NCBI GenBank assembly: GCA_015061115.1 | Contig: SUXE01000022.1 | Span: 1-54,794 of the forward strand | DNA: 54,794 nucleotides | Direction of reading: 5' to 3' | Source of the DNA: Bacteroidales bacterium | GTDB taxonomy: Bacteria; Bacteroidota; Bacteroidia; Bacteroidales; Paludibacteraceae | Part shown: one piece after another, positions 16,193-26,422 of the stretch | Numbering within the stretch: position 1 is the stretch's first letter | Layout: the number at the start of each line of letters is the position of its first letter | Made by a program: the position numbers and the translations under genes | Notes under the pieces: model-generated | Databases searched by the model: none | What the model saw: only the letters and a program-made list of their open reading frames with translations | What the model was told of the DNA's origin: nothing

Positions 16193-16546
16193 ATGGGTTC
16201 AAGTGAAATCTTTGTGGTTGTGATGATAACATCCGTTGTGATGGTGCTAGGCGCTATTATCATCGGTTGGTTGATCGCACCAAAGAGTACGAATGCACAG
16301 AAGGGAGAACCATATGAGTGTGGTATTCCGACCCGAGGCACATCGTGGCTACAGTTCAAACCAGGTTACTACCTGTTTGCATTGTTGTTCCTTATGTTCG
16401 ATGTGGAAACAGTATTGTTGTTCCCATGGGCAACAATCACTAAGACTCTCGGTCCGAACGGAATACTTGCTATTTTGTTCTTCTTGTTGATTCTTGTGCT
16501 TGGTTTGGCATATGCTTGGAAGAAAGGAGCGTTGGAATGGAAGTAA
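16193..16546 (+). CDS. nuoA: NADH-quinone oxidoreductase subunit A
   Basis: A 117-residue membrane-arm subunit of complex I with three transmembrane helices. Diagnostic residues are [10 protein letters not shown] near 41-50 (the conserved ECG loop at the quinone site) and [15 protein letters not shown] near 67-81. It is the first gene of a ten-gene operon running to 26357. Its last 10 bases overlap nuoB, a sign of coupled translation. Confidence 0.96.
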   Translation: MGSSEIFVVVMITSVVMVLGAIIIGWLIAPKSTNAQKGEPYECGIPTRGTSWLQFKPGYYLFALLFLMFDVETVLLFPWATITKTLGPNGILAILFFLLILVLGLAYAWKKGALEWK

Positions 16547-17199
16547 AGGATATTAAGATCAAGTCGATGAAGACTGAGGACTTCAGAGACAACGAGTCGC
16601 TCCAGAAGTATATTGACGAACTAGAGAAGGGTGGTGTCGGTATCAAAGTCGCACCTTTGGATAAAGTAATCAACTGGGGTCGTTCATACTCTGTATGGCC
16701 TTTGACATTTGCAACATCATGCTGTGGTATTGAGTTCATGTGTGTGGCAGCAGCCCGTCACGATTTCGCTCGTTTCGGTTTCGAGGTCACTCGTAACTCT
16801 CCTCGTCAGGCTGATGTCATTTTCGTTTCTGGTACTATCACAAAGAAGATGGCTCCTGTATTGCGCCGTCTTTACGATGAGATGTCAGAACCTAAATATG
16901 TGATTGCCGTTGGTGGTTGCACAGTGTCTGGTGGACCTTTCAAGAGTTCATACCATGTGGTTGAAGGAGTGGATAAGATTATTCCTGTCGACGTGTATGT
17001 GCCTGGCTGTCCTCCTCGTCCTGAGGCAATGCTATATGCAATGATGCAGTTGCAGAGAAAGATTCGTGTAGAGTCAATCTTCAAGATGCCTAAGAATCCT
17101 GAGAAAGGTTCGGTGATCTTGTCTAAGTACAACTCTGACGGAACGTTGGTTACACCAGAGTCTGAAACAAAACAAATTGTAGAAGGAGGAGCAGAATAA
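16537..17199 (+). CDS. nuoB: NADH-quinone oxidoreductase subunit B
   Basis: A 220-residue subunit of the peripheral arm holding the terminal N2 4Fe-4S cluster. The ligand set is visible: [10 protein letters not shown] (tandem Cys), GGCTVSGGP, and [11 protein letters not shown] start it at the ATG at 16537 (MEVKDIKIK), which has an AAAGGAG stretch a few bases upstream. An in-frame start at 16516 would lie deeper inside nuoA. The stop overlaps the nuoCD start by one base. The charged N- and C-terminal extensions beyond the ~160-residue core are typical of Bacteroidetes. Confidence 0.96.
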   Translation: MEVKDIKIKSMKTEDFRDNESLQKYIDELEKGGVGIKVAPLDKVINWGRSYSVWPLTFATSCCGIEFMCVAAARHDFARFGFEVTRNSPRQADVIFVSGTITKKMAPVLRRLYDEMSEPKYVIAVGGCTVSGGPFKSSYHVVEGVDKIIPVDVYVPGCPPRPEAMLYAMMQLQRKIRVESIFKMPKNPEKGSVILSKYNSDGTLVTPESETKQIVEGGAE

Positions 17200-18824
17200 T
17201 GGAGAAAACATTGAAAATGATTCAGTCTGTCTCGTCTTCTTGCACTAAGATTGAAGCTGCAGACGTGATGGTTAGCGTCGACAAGAAGGATTTGCATAAG
17301 GTTTGCGAGGCTTTGTATAAAGATGGTTGGGATTACCTGATCAACCTTAATGCGATAGATAATGTGGAGAACATCGAGATTGTCTACCACATTTCCAAGT
17401 CGGCTGACATGGAGAAATTTTTGGTGCTCAAGACAAATACTACAGATGTAGAGAACCCAATCATTGAGACTGTTTCTGACATCTGGAAGAGCGCTAATCT
17501 ATATGAGCGTGAGGCTTACGATTTCTTTGGCGTCCGTTTCTTGAACCATCCGGATATGCGCAGACTATTCTTGCGTCCTGATTGGGTAGGATATCCATTG
17601 AGAAAGAATTATGACAATACTCCGAATGAGGGAATCCCTTCAAAGGTCCATGATATGGATGCTTGTGAGGATGTGCCTTCTATCACTCTTGACAGACATG
17701 GAGAGATTGTCGAGAATCACACTAAACTATTCGGAAAAAACGAGTATGTGGTGAATTTTGGACCACAGCACCCGTCTACACACGGAGTTTTGCATTTGAG
17801 AGTCTCTCTTGACGGTGAGACAATCAAGAAGATCGATCCAAACTTCGGCTATATCCACCGTGGAATAGAGAAGATGATGGAGAGCATGACTTATCCTCAG
17901 ATGCTATACCTTACTGAGCGTTTCGACTATCTTTGCGGAAGTATGAACCGTCACGCCCTATGTATGTGTGTGGAGAAGGCTATGGGAATTGAGATTCCGA
18001 AGAGAGCAGAATATATCCGTACAATTTTCGACGAGTTGAACCGTATCGCCAGCCACTTGTTGGGTTGGGCATGTATGTGTAATGATATGGGTTCAATCAC
18101 TGCATTCATCTATGGTATGCGTGACCGTGAGAAGATCATGGATATTTTCCAGGAGACTGCAGGTGGACGTCTGATGGTCAACTACTATGTTATCGGTGGT
18201 GTGGCACAGGATATCCATCCTAATTTTGTCAACAGAGTCAAGGAGTTTATCCCATATTTGAGAAAGATGATCAAGGAGTACCACACATTGTTCACAGGCA
18301 ATCCGATTGCACGTGGACGAATGATCAATTGCGGATTCCTAAAGAAGGAAGACGCGGTTGCTCTTGGAATGAGTGGTCCTAACGGTCGTGCTTCTGGCTG
18401 GCATTGTGATGTGAGAAAGATTGCTCCATACGCAGCTTATTCAGAAGTAGATTTCAAGGAGATTATCCACGACGGTGGTGATACAATCGACCGATATATG
18501 ATCCGTTTGGAGGAGATTGAGGAGTCGTTGAAGATCATCGAGCAGTTGATTGACAAGATCCCTGAGGGAGATTTCCGCGCTAAGGTTCCTGCAATTGTGA
18601 AGGTGCCAGAAGGAGAGTACTATCAGAGAGTCGAGAACGCACGTGGAGATTTCGGAGTATACTTGAAGAGTACTGGTGACAAGTCGCCATACAGAATACA
18701 CTTCCGCTCACCAAGTTTGGTTGCGGTATCTGGTTTGGATCCAATCTGTAAAGACACAAAGATTGCGGATTTGATTATGATCGGAGGATCTCTTGACTAT
18801 GTCATCCCTTGTATTGATAGATAA
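17199..18824 (+). CDS. nuoCD: NADH-quinone oxidoreductase fused subunits C and D
   Basis: A 541-residue fusion of the 30-kDa (C) and 49-kDa (D) subunits. The C part occupies residues 1 to ~150, with the [13 protein letters not shown] signature and [11 protein letters not shown]. The D part starts near 170 with [17 protein letters not shown] and continues with [13 protein letters not shown] and [11 protein letters not shown] at the C-terminus, giving the quinone-binding cavity with NuoB. Fused nuoCD is known in E. coli and Bacteroidetes. The second reading-frame half is intact, with no frameshift at the junction. Confidence 0.97.
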   Translation: MEKTLKMIQSVSSSCTKIEAADVMVSVDKKDLHKVCEALYKDGWDYLINLNAIDNVENIEIVYHISKSADMEKFLVLKTNTTDVENPIIETVSDIWKSANLYEREAYDFFGVRFLNHPDMRRLFLRPDWVGYPLRKNYDNTPNEGIPSKVHDMDACEDVPSITLDRHGEIVENHTKLFGKNEYVVNFGPQHPSTHGVLHLRVSLDGETIKKIDPNFGYIHRGIEKMMESMTYPQMLYLTERFDYLCGSMNRHALCMCVEKAMGIEIPKRAEYIRTIFDELNRIASHLLGWACMCNDMGSITAFIYGMRDREKIMDIFQETAGGRLMVNYYVIGGVAQDIHPNFVNRVKEFIPYLRKMIKEYHTLFTGNPIARGRMINCGFLKKEDAVALGMSGPNGRASGWHCDVRKIAPYAAYSEVDFKEIIHDGGDTIDRYMIRLEEIEESLKIIEQLIDKIPEGDFRAKVPAIVKVPEGEYYQRVENARGDFGVYLKSTGDKSPYRIHFRSPSLVAVSGLDPICKDTKIADLIMIGGSLDYVIPCIDR

Positions 18825-18847
18825 TAATCACAGATATTCTTAAAATT

Positions 18848-19912
18848 ATGTTAGAAGTAGGAGGAATATTAAGCTGGATACACGAAGCGTTGTCTTCTGC
18901 ATGTCCAGAGTGGCTTACTCTTCTTATAGAGTACGTCCTAATAGGCGTAGGTTTCCTTGCTCTATACGCATTGATCGCGCTTATCTTGATTCTATTGGAG
19001 AGAAAGATTTGTGCTTATTATCAGTGTCGTCTTGGACCGATGAGAGCTGGTTTCTGGGGATTGCTTCAGCCGTTGGCTGATATGTTCAAGATCCTTATGA
19101 AAGAGATCATTCCGTTGTTGAAGAATGATAAATTCTTGTTCTTCACAGCGTTGTTCTTGGTTATCATGGGTTCTCTTTGTACGTTCGGAGCACTTGAGTT
19201 CAGCAAGGATTTGATAGGAATAGACTTCAATGTAGGAGTTTTCTATGTGCTTGCGGTTTCATCTCTTGGAGTTCTTGGTATTTTGTTGGCAGGATGGTCA
19301 TCCAACAACAAGTACACAATGATCGGAGCGATGCGTGCTGGAGCACAGCTAGTCAGCTACGAGCTTTCATCAGGTTTGTCACTTCTTGCTATTGTCATCC
19401 TAGGCGGAACAATGCAGTTGTCAGGTTTGATTGAGGCACAGAGTGAACTATGGTTCTTGTTCCAGTCACCATTCACATGGATTGCGATGGTCATCTACTT
19501 GATCGCAGGACATGCAGAGACTAACCGTGGACCATTCGACCTTCCAGAGGCAGAGTCGGAGCTTACAGCAGGATACCACATCGAGTATTCGGGAATCACA
19601 TTCGGTTTGTTCTACGTTGGTGAGTATGTCAACATGTTCACAATCGCAGGTATCGGAACGATGGTCTTCTTGGGAGGATGGCAGCCATTGCATATTCCAG
19701 GAGCAGACGCGTTTAACGAAATCATGAACATGATCCCTACATGGTTGTGGTTCTTCGCCAAGGCATTCGCATTGGTAATGCTAAGCTTGTGGGTAAGATG
19801 GTCATTCCCACGTTTGAGAATCGATCAGTTGCTACACTTGGAGTGGAAGATATTGATGCCAATCAGTTTGCTCAATATGCTTTTGATGGCTTTGTGGGTG
19901 GCATATTTTTAA
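18848..19912 (+). CDS. nuoH: NADH-quinone oxidoreductase subunit H
   Basis: A 354-residue, about eight-helix membrane subunit that links the quinone cavity to the proton-pumping arm. Hallmarks are [20 protein letters not shown] near 50-69, [10 protein letters not shown], and the conserved acidic loop [19 protein letters not shown] near 228. It lies 23 bp after nuoCD and 22 bp before nuoI. Confidence 0.97.
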   Translation: MLEVGGILSWIHEALSSACPEWLTLLIEYVLIGVGFLALYALIALILILLERKICAYYQCRLGPMRAGFWGLLQPLADMFKILMKEIIPLLKNDKFLFFTALFLVIMGSLCTFGALEFSKDLIGIDFNVGVFYVLAVSSLGVLGILLAGWSSNNKYTMIGAMRAGAQLVSYELSSGLSLLAIVILGGTMQLSGLIEAQSELWFLFQSPFTWIAMVIYLIAGHAETNRGPFDLPEAESELTAGYHIEYSGITFGLFYVGEYVNMFTIAGIGTMVFLGGWQPLHIPGADAFNEIMNMIPTWLWFFAKAFALVMLSLWVRWSFPRLRIDQLLHLEWKILMPISLLNMLLMALWVAYF

Positions 19913-19934
19913 AACAACTTTTATATAGAAGGTT

Positions 19935-20453
19935 ATGGTTAAATATATAAAGGATCTGTTCTCTGGAATATATGCGTTGTTGCAGGGTATGGTCATCACA
20001 AACCGCAACTTCTGGAGACCAAAGGTTACAGAGCAGTATCCAGAGGATCGTCAGACTGCGCGTCAGTTTGAGAGATTCCGTGGAGAACTTGTATTTGATA
20101 TAAACGACAACAACGAACACAAATGTATTGGTTGTGGTCTATGTGCAAGAAATTGTCCAAATCAGTCGTTGGAGGTTATCACAAAGAGCGTCACAACGGA
20201 AGATGGAAAGACAAAGAAGGTGCTTGACAAGTTTTTGTATGACTTGGGTAGCTGTACTTTCTGTTCTCTATGTACACAGTCGTGTGCGCAGAAAGCTATC
20301 AAGTGGACAAATAATTTTGAGCACGCAGTGTATAACCGTTCAGCATTGGTAAAGCAATTGAATCCAGAAGGAAGCAAGGTCGTCGAAAGAAAGGCAGCTC
20401 CAGTTGCACCAAAACAGGCTCCTGCCGCTGAACAAAATGAAAATCAACAGTAA
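19935..20453 (+). CDS. nuoI: NADH-quinone oxidoreductase subunit I (2x 4Fe-4S)
   Basis: A 172-residue ferredoxin-like subunit that passes electrons to NuoB. Two CxxCxxCxxxC motifs carry clusters N6a and N6b: CIGCGLCARNCP near residue 63 and CTFCSLCTQSCA near 105. The C-terminal tail after about 145 is Pro/Ala/Gln-rich and probably disordered. In an enzyme lacking NuoEFG, this subunit is the likely point where a soluble donor such as ferredoxin docks. Confidence 0.96.
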   Translation: MVKYIKDLFSGIYALLQGMVITNRNFWRPKVTEQYPEDRQTARQFERFRGELVFDINDNNEHKCIGCGLCARNCPNQSLEVITKSVTTEDGKTKKVLDKFLYDLGSCTFCSLCTQSCAQKAIKWTNNFEHAVYNRSALVKQLNPEGSKVVERKAAPVAPKQAPAAEQNENQQ

Positions 20454-20455
20454 TT

Positions 20456-21016
20456 ATGGCAGAATATTTGACATCTATTGATTTCGCAGGATTATTTACT
20501 GCTGACAATATAGTATTCTTCATACTATCAGCGGTTATCCTTGTCTGCGGATTCATGTCTGTAGCGTCGACAAAGCTTCTTCGTGCCGCTACTTATTTGT
20601 TCTTTACGCTATTTGCGGTTGCTGGTCTTTATTTGACACTAAGCTATGAGTTTATCGCAGCTGTACAGTTGTCTGTATACGCAGGAGGTATTCTTGTGTT
20701 GCTGATTTTTGCCATCATGTTGGTTAAGAATCTTGGAACTGACACAGAGACGATATCTTATGTAAACAAGACAATCGCGGGACTTTCTGCTTTGGCAGGC
20801 ACAGTGTTTGCTTTCATTACAATGAGCAAGTTTAGATTCATTTCCAGTGAGGGAGCAAACGATGCCGCTGCAATGGTAGATATGGAGATGGTCGGCCAGA
20901 CACTTATGGGAACAGACAGATACCAGTATTTGTTGGCGTTCGAGGCAGTCAGCATCTTGCTTTTGGCATGTATCGTAGGTTCAATTGTAATCGCAACTAA
21001 ATCAAAGGAGGATTAA
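20456..21016 (+). CDS. nuoJ: NADH-quinone oxidoreductase subunit J
   Basis: A 186-residue membrane subunit with five hydrophobic helices. The segment EFIAAVQLSVYAGGILVLLI near residues 64-84 is the conserved third helix containing the pi-bulge region. It starts 2 bp after nuoI and ends one base before the nuoK start. Confidence 0.95.
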   Translation: MAEYLTSIDFAGLFTADNIVFFILSAVILVCGFMSVASTKLLRAATYLFFTLFAVAGLYLTLSYEFIAAVQLSVYAGGILVLLIFAIMLVKNLGTDTETISYVNKTIAGLSALAGTVFAFITMSKFRFISSEGANDAAAMVDMEMVGQTLMGTDRYQYLLAFEAVSILLLACIVGSIVIATKSKED

Positions 21017-21017
21017 G

Positions 21018-21326
21018 ATGATACCAGTAGAAGCATATTTGGTGGTCAGCACACTTCTGTTCTTTATCGGTGTGTATGGCTTTTTGGTAAGAAAGAATCT
21101 TATCGGAATTTTGATGGCGGTTGAACTTATTCTAAACGCAGTTAACATCAACTTCGTCGTGTTCAACAGATTCCTATATCCTGATCATCTTGAAGGATAT
21201 ATCTATAGTTTGTTCGTGATAGTTGTGGCAGCTGCTGAGACTGCGATCGCTATCTCAATCATTATTAATGTCTACAGAAAGTTGAAGGACGTTCGTGTGG
21301 ATAGTATCAACGAATTAAAGAATTAA
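21018..21326 (+). CDS. nuoK: NADH-quinone oxidoreductase subunit K
   Basis: A 102-residue, three-helix subunit, the normal NuoK length. The two membrane glutamates are in ILMAVELILNAVNINFV (near residue 37) and VAAAETAIAISI (near 73). It lies between nuoJ (1-bp gap) and nuoL (6-bp gap). Confidence 0.96.
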   Translation: MIPVEAYLVVSTLLFFIGVYGFLVRKNLIGILMAVELILNAVNINFVVFNRFLYPDHLEGYIYSLFVIVVAAAETAIAISIIINVYRKLKDVRVDSINELKN

Positions 21327-21332
21327 TCAGAT

Positions 21333-23306
21333 ATGGAAACGATTACTAATTTATCTCCGATAATTTTGGCGTTGCCATTTTTGATGTTCCTATTCCTTGG
21401 ACTTTGTGGCAACAAACTGTTTAAGTCTAATCCAAACATTGCAGGATGGATTGGTACAGCAGGTTTGTCTGTAGTGGCAATTGTATCTTATTATATCGCA
21501 ATCCAGTATTTCTGGGTTGAGGGTAAGGGTGCTGACGCTTACCAGCAGTTTGTGTTGTTCAATCATGAGTGGTTGAAGATGACTGATAACTTGGTTATCT
21601 CAATCGGTTTCATGCTTGATCCAATATCAGCAATGATGTTGGTTGTTATCTCTACCGTTTCTCTTATGGTTCATATCTATTCATTGGGCTATATGCACGG
21701 GGAGGAAGGATTCCAGCGTTATTATGCTGTGCTTTCATTGTTTACATTTGCGATGATGGGATTGGTTGTCGCAACCAATATTTTCCAGATGTATATCTTC
21801 TGGGAGCTTGTGGGTGTGTCATCATTCCTATTGATCAGTTTCTATTTCATCAAGCCATCAGCTGTGGCAGCCGCAAAGAAGGCATTTATCGTGACTCGTT
21901 TTGCGGATATGTTCTTCTTGGTGGGTATTTTGATTTTGTCTTACTACACAAACACATTCGACTTCTTGAAGTTGACAGCTGTGTCTGACGGCCACGCTAC
22001 TTTGGTCAACAACACAATGTGTGGTGAGATGTTCATGGGCTTGTCTGTGACATCTATCGCAATGTTCTTGATTTTCTTAGGAGGTGCTGGTAAGTCGGCT
22101 ATGTTCCCATTCCACATCTGGTTGCCAGATGCTATGGAAGGTCCAACTCCTGCTTCTGCACTTATCCATGCCGCTACAATGGTCGTTGCAGGTGTGTTCT
22201 TGGTTGCAAGAATGTTCCCTGTATACTTCTTTGAGGCTCACGATGTTTTGACAATCATCGGATATATCGGAGCATTCACATCATTGTTCGCTGCTATCAT
22301 CGCATGTACACAGACAGATATCAAACGTGTTCTTGCATTCTCTACTATCTCACAGATCGCGTATATGTTCGTCGCTCTTGCAGTGTCGGGTTATGCAAGT
22401 GAGCATGAGCAGTGTTTGGGTTACACAGCGTCTATGTGGCATTTGTTCACTCACGCTATGTTCAAGGCATGTTTGTTCTTGGGTGCTGGTTGTATTATCC
22501 ATGCAGTTCATTCTAACGAGATGAATGCTATGGGTAACCTACGTAAGTTCATGCCTATCGCACACATCACATTCGGTATTTCATGTTTGGCAATCGCTGG
22601 TATTCCTCCATTCTCAGGATTCTACTCTAAGGATGAAATTTTGGTTGCTGCGTTCGAGCATGACAAAGTGTTGTATGCATGTCAGGCATTCGTTGCGGGT
22701 CTTACAGCATTCTACATGTTCCGTTTGTATTTCCGCATCTTCTGGTATTCAGAGAATCCAGCTCATGCTCATCACACTCCACATGAGGCACCTATGAATA
22801 TGAACATTCCTTTGATTGTTCTTTCAGTGTTCACATGTTATTCGTTCTTTAATCTTGTTTCGAATGACTCATCCCAGTTGTTCTCATCTAAGATCACAGC
22901 GGATCGTGTCGGCTTTGAGCTTGAGACAAACTATACTATCGCAATAGCAAGTTTTCTTGTCGCAGTTGTCGGTATCGCTATCGCTTGGGTACTATACAAA
23001 GAGAAGAACGACAAGCCTGATATGATTGCCGGAAAAGTTAAATGCTTGTATATTTCAGCAAGCCACAGATTCTATATCGATGAGATCTACTTGTTCATCA
23101 CACGTAAGATTATCTTCGGAGGCATCTGTGTGGCAATCGCTTGGTTCGACCGTCACATCATCGATGGATTCATGAATCTTTTGGCATGGATCTCTCGTGA
23201 GTTGTCATACGACATTCGTGACGTACAGAGTGGAAATCTTCAGCAATACGCTTGGGGCTTCTTGGTAGGTGTCCTTGCAATTGCGATGTTTGCGATTTAT
23301 TATTAA
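21333..23306 (+). CDS. nuoL: NADH-quinone oxidoreductase subunit L
   Basis: The 657-residue distal antiporter-like pump subunit. It has 14 or more helices, the FWELVGVSSFLLISFYF motif (membrane Glu), PFHIWLPDAMEGPTPASALI near 259-280, and a long C-terminal lateral helix plus terminal helix. It lies 6 bp after nuoK. The His/Pro-rich loop HAHHTPHEAP near residue 483 is a lineage-specific variation. Confidence 0.96.
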   Translation: METITNLSPIILALPFLMFLFLGLCGNKLFKSNPNIAGWIGTAGLSVVAIVSYYIAIQYFWVEGKGADAYQQFVLFNHEWLKMTDNLVISIGFMLDPISAMMLVVISTVSLMVHIYSLGYMHGEEGFQRYYAVLSLFTFAMMGLVVATNIFQMYIFWELVGVSSFLLISFYFIKPSAVAAAKKAFIVTRFADMFFLVGILILSYYTNTFDFLKLTAVSDGHATLVNNTMCGEMFMGLSVTSIAMFLIFLGGAGKSAMFPFHIWLPDAMEGPTPASALIHAATMVVAGVFLVARMFPVYFFEAHDVLTIIGYIGAFTSLFAAIIACTQTDIKRVLAFSTISQIAYMFVALAVSGYASEHEQCLGYTASMWHLFTHAMFKACLFLGAGCIIHAVHSNEMNAMGNLRKFMPIAHITFGISCLAIAGIPPFSGFYSKDEILVAAFEHDKVLYACQAFVAGLTAFYMFRLYFRIFWYSENPAHAHHTPHEAPMNMNIPLIVLSVFTCYSFFNLVSNDSSQLFSSKITADRVGFELETNYTIAIASFLVAVVGIAIAWVLYKEKNDKPDMIAGKVKCLYISASHRFYIDEIYLFITRKIIFGGICVAIAWFDRHIIDGFMNLLAWISRELSYDIRDVQSGNLQQYAWGFLVGVLAIAMFAIYY

Positions 23307-23336
23307 ACGGAGTATTAATAAAGTAAGTAATATACT

Positions 23337-24890
23337 ATGAATATATTATCAGCTTTTGTAGTCGTATTGCTAGTCATGCTGGTGGCTGTCTTCTTGATCC
23401 CAGGAGAAAAGAAGAATGCGATCAGATGGACGATGGCAGCAGGATCAATGGTGATCCTTGGCTTGGCAGGCTACTTGGTTTGGGATTTCCTTGCACAGCG
23501 AGAGGCTGGTGCAACTGACAAATTCCTTTTTGCGGATTCAACAGTTTGGTATGAGGGAGTGATCAATATCAGCTATTCTGTTGGTGTTGACGGAGTCTCG
23601 GTTGCGATGATCATGTTGTCTGCAATCGTTGTTATCACAGGTGTTTTCGCATCATGGGCGGTAGAGGATAAAGCAAAAGAGTATTTCTTATGGTTTATCA
23701 TGCTTTCGATCGGTGTGTTCGGCTTCTTTATCTCAGTAGACTTGTTCACAATGTTCTTGTTCTACGAGGTCGCCTTGATTCCAATGTATTTGTTGATTGG
23801 AGTATGGGGAAGTGGAGACAAAGAGTATGCTGCGATGAAGCTTACATTGATGTTGATGGGAGGTTCGGCATTCTTGATGGTCGGAATCTTCGGTATCTAT
23901 TTCTTCTCTGCAGAAGACGGTGGTGTTCTTACATTCAACCTTGAGGAAATTGCCGCAAATGCAGCGATGCCAATCGAGTGGCAGAGAGTATTCTTCCCAC
24001 TTACATTTGTAGGATTCGGAGTTCTTGGTGCTATGTTCCCATTCCACACATGGTCACCAGACGGTCACGCATCAGCTCCTACAGCAGTGTCAATGCTTCA
24101 CGCCGGAGTGTTGATGAAACTAGGAGGTTATGGATGCTTCCGCGTCGCTATGACACTTATGCCAGAGGCTTGCAAGGAGCAGGCATGGATCTTCATCGTG
24201 TTGACTGGTATTTCAGTTGTTTACGGAGCATTCTCAGCTTGTGTACAGAACGACTTGAAGTATATCAACGCATATTCATCAGTAAGCCACTGTGGTTTGG
24301 TGCTATTCGCACTTTTGATGATGAACCAGACAGCGATGACAGGAGCAATCCTTCAGATGCTTTCACACGGTTTGATGACAGCTTTGTTCTTTGCCCTAAT
24401 CGGTATGATTTATGGTCAGACACATACTCGTGACATCCGTTACTTGGGAGGTTTGATGCAGGTTATGCCATTCTTGTGTGTCTGCTACGTAATCGCAGGT
24501 ATGGCTTCACTTGGACTTCCAGGTTTGTCAGGATTCGTTGCTGAGATGACAATTTTTGTTGGTTCATTCGCACATGAGGATTTGTTCCACAGAGTTTTGG
24601 TGATCGGTGGTTGTACATCAATCGTGATTACAGCTGTATATATCCTTCGTGTTGTGGGCAAGATCTTGTTTGGGCCACTTTATAAGATTGAAAAGGTCGG
24701 TGATCAATACAATTATGTGTCAGAGCACCATGGCGAGGTACATCACTATCCGCTTCGCGATGCGATCTGGTATGAGAAGATTGCTACAATTGGATTGATC
24801 GTTTCAATTGCGATTATCGGTCTGTATCCAGTATGGATATCAGATATGATCAGTGAAAGTTTGGAGGCAGTTGCTGCAATGCTTAACTAA
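23337..24890 (+). CDS. nuoM: NADH-quinone oxidoreductase subunit M
   Basis: A 517-residue antiporter-like pump subunit. Conserved motifs include FLFYEVALIPMYLLIG (membrane Glu near 140), MFPFHTWSPDGHASAPTAVS near 224-243, and SSVSHCGLV. It lies 30 bp after nuoL, the second largest gap in the operon. Confidence 0.96.
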   Translation: MNILSAFVVVLLVMLVAVFLIPGEKKNAIRWTMAAGSMVILGLAGYLVWDFLAQREAGATDKFLFADSTVWYEGVINISYSVGVDGVSVAMIMLSAIVVITGVFASWAVEDKAKEYFLWFIMLSIGVFGFFISVDLFTMFLFYEVALIPMYLLIGVWGSGDKEYAAMKLTLMLMGGSAFLMVGIFGIYFFSAEDGGVLTFNLEEIAANAAMPIEWQRVFFPLTFVGFGVLGAMFPFHTWSPDGHASAPTAVSMLHAGVLMKLGGYGCFRVAMTLMPEACKEQAWIFIVLTGISVVYGAFSACVQNDLKYINAYSSVSHCGLVLFALLMMNQTAMTGAILQMLSHGLMTALFFALIGMIYGQTHTRDIRYLGGLMQVMPFLCVCYVIAGMASLGLPGLSGFVAEMTIFVGSFAHEDLFHRVLVIGGCTSIVITAVYILRVVGKILFGPLYKIEKVGDQYNYVSEHHGEVHHYPLRDAIWYEKIATIGLIVSIAIIGLYPVWISDMISESLEAVAAMLN

Positions 24891-24905
24891 TAAAAGAATA
24901 CAACT

Positions 24906-26357
24906 ATGGATTTAGATTATAGTCAGTTTTTATCGATGAGCCACGAGGTTTCCCTCGTCGTTGTATTGATTGTCCTTTTGCTTGCGGATCTTCTGATCAA
25001 GAATAAAAAGGCATTCCAATATTTGGCTATTGCAGCTTTTGCTTTGCATACTGTTGCTGGGTTCTGTTACTACACAGATATGGCTGGAGATGCTTTCGCT
25101 GGTATGTACGTTTCACGTGATGCTCATCCGTTTGTTAAGAATATTCTTAATATAGGAACTTTGATTGTGTTCTTCTTCTCTTTTGAGTGGAACAACAATG
25201 AAAATAAGAATGGAGTAGGAGAGTTCTTCTTTTTGACTTTGTCTACTCTTATCGGAATGTACTTTATGATATCTGCTGGAGACTTCTTGTTCTTCTACAT
25301 TGGTCTAGAGACAGCATCTATCCCAATGGCGGCATTGGTGGCTATGAACAAGAAGTGTACAGAGGGAGCCGAGGCAGCTGCCAAGTATATTTTAACAGCA
25401 TCGTTCTCATCAGGAGTCATGCTGTTTGGTATCTCTTTGATTTATGGTGTATGCGGATCTCTTTATTTCGACGAGGTTCAGACAGCGTTCACTAACATCA
25501 CGTCATTGCATATCTTTGCTTTGGTATGTTTCATTGCAGGTGTTGGTTTCAAGATTTCTCTTGTGCCATTCCACTTCTGGACAGCTGATACATATCAGGG
25601 TGCTCCAACAGGAATTACTGCATATTTGTCGGTGATTTCAAAGGGTGCCGCAGTGTTCGCGTTCATGTGTATCCTTTATAAGGCATTCGCAAACGAGCCA
25701 GATGTATGGAAGAGTATACTATGGTGGTTGATTGTCATCACAATTACAATCGGTAACTTGTTTGCTATCCGTCAGAAGAACTTGAAGAGATTCTTGGCAT
25801 TCTCTTCAATTTCTCAGGCTGGTTACATCATGTTGGGTGTTTATGCGGGATATGCGGAAGCAAAGGTCGGTATGTCAAGTACAATATATTACATCTTGAT
25901 CTATATGTTCACAAACCTTGCTGCGTTTGGTATCATCTCATCTATTGAGAACAAGACAGGCAAGGTTGGTATGGATGACTACAATGGCCTATACTCAACT
26001 AATCCAAAGCTCGCGTTTGCAATGACACTTGCAATGTTCTCTCTTGGTGGTATTCCTCCATTTGCAGGATTCTTCAGCAAGTTCTTCATTTTTGCTGCGG
26101 TAGCTTCTACGAAAGTGTATGGTGATTATGTATTGGTGTTCTTGGCATTGCTTAACACAATTATCTCACTTTACTACTATTTGCTAGTTGTAAAGGCTAT
26201 GTTCATTAACAAGAGTGAATCTCCGATTGAGACATTTAAGATTGATACAATGTCTCGTGTTGCCCTATTGGTTTGTGTTGTTGCAATTCTTGTGATTGGA
26301 TTTATAAGTTCAATTTATATGAACATTTATAATATCAGTGACGGTTTCGCAAACTAA
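24906..26357 (+). CDS. nuoN: NADH-quinone oxidoreductase subunit N
   Basis: The 483-residue third antiporter-like subunit. Motifs: FFYIGLETASIPMAAL near 130, VPFHFWTADTYQGAPTGITA near 222, FLAFSSISQAGYIMLG near 298. It is the last gene of the operon. nuoE, nuoF and nuoG are absent here, so the complex encoded at this site lacks the NADH-oxidising module. Confidence 0.96.
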   Translation: MDLDYSQFLSMSHEVSLVVVLIVLLLADLLIKNKKAFQYLAIAAFALHTVAGFCYYTDMAGDAFAGMYVSRDAHPFVKNILNIGTLIVFFFSFEWNNNENKNGVGEFFFLTLSTLIGMYFMISAGDFLFFYIGLETASIPMAALVAMNKKCTEGAEAAAKYILTASFSSGVMLFGISLIYGVCGSLYFDEVQTAFTNITSLHIFALVCFIAGVGFKISLVPFHFWTADTYQGAPTGITAYLSVISKGAAVFAFMCILYKAFANEPDVWKSILWWLIVITITIGNLFAIRQKNLKRFLAFSSISQAGYIMLGVYAGYAEAKVGMSSTIYYILIYMFTNLAAFGIISSIENKTGKVGMDDYNGLYSTNPKLAFAMTLAMFSLGGIPPFAGFFSKFFIFAAVASTKVYGDYVLVFLALLNTIISLYYYLLVVKAMFINKSESPIETFKIDTMSRVALLVCVVAILVIGFISSIYMNIYNISDGFAN

Positions 26358-26376
26358 TTAGAAATATTTTTATTCT

Positions 26377-26410
26377 GTGACACTTGCGTAAAAAGCAAGT
26401 GTCACTTTTT
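26377..26410 (+). terminator. Intrinsic terminator of the nuo operon
   Basis: A perfect 11-bp stem GTGACACTTGC (26377-26387) / GCAAGTGTCAC (26395-26405), a 7-nt loop and five T. It begins 20 bp after nuoN. The hairpin overlaps the in-frame region upstream of the next gene, which argues for that gene starting downstream at 26423. Confidence 0.93.
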
Positions 26411-26422
26411 ATATGTATTACT

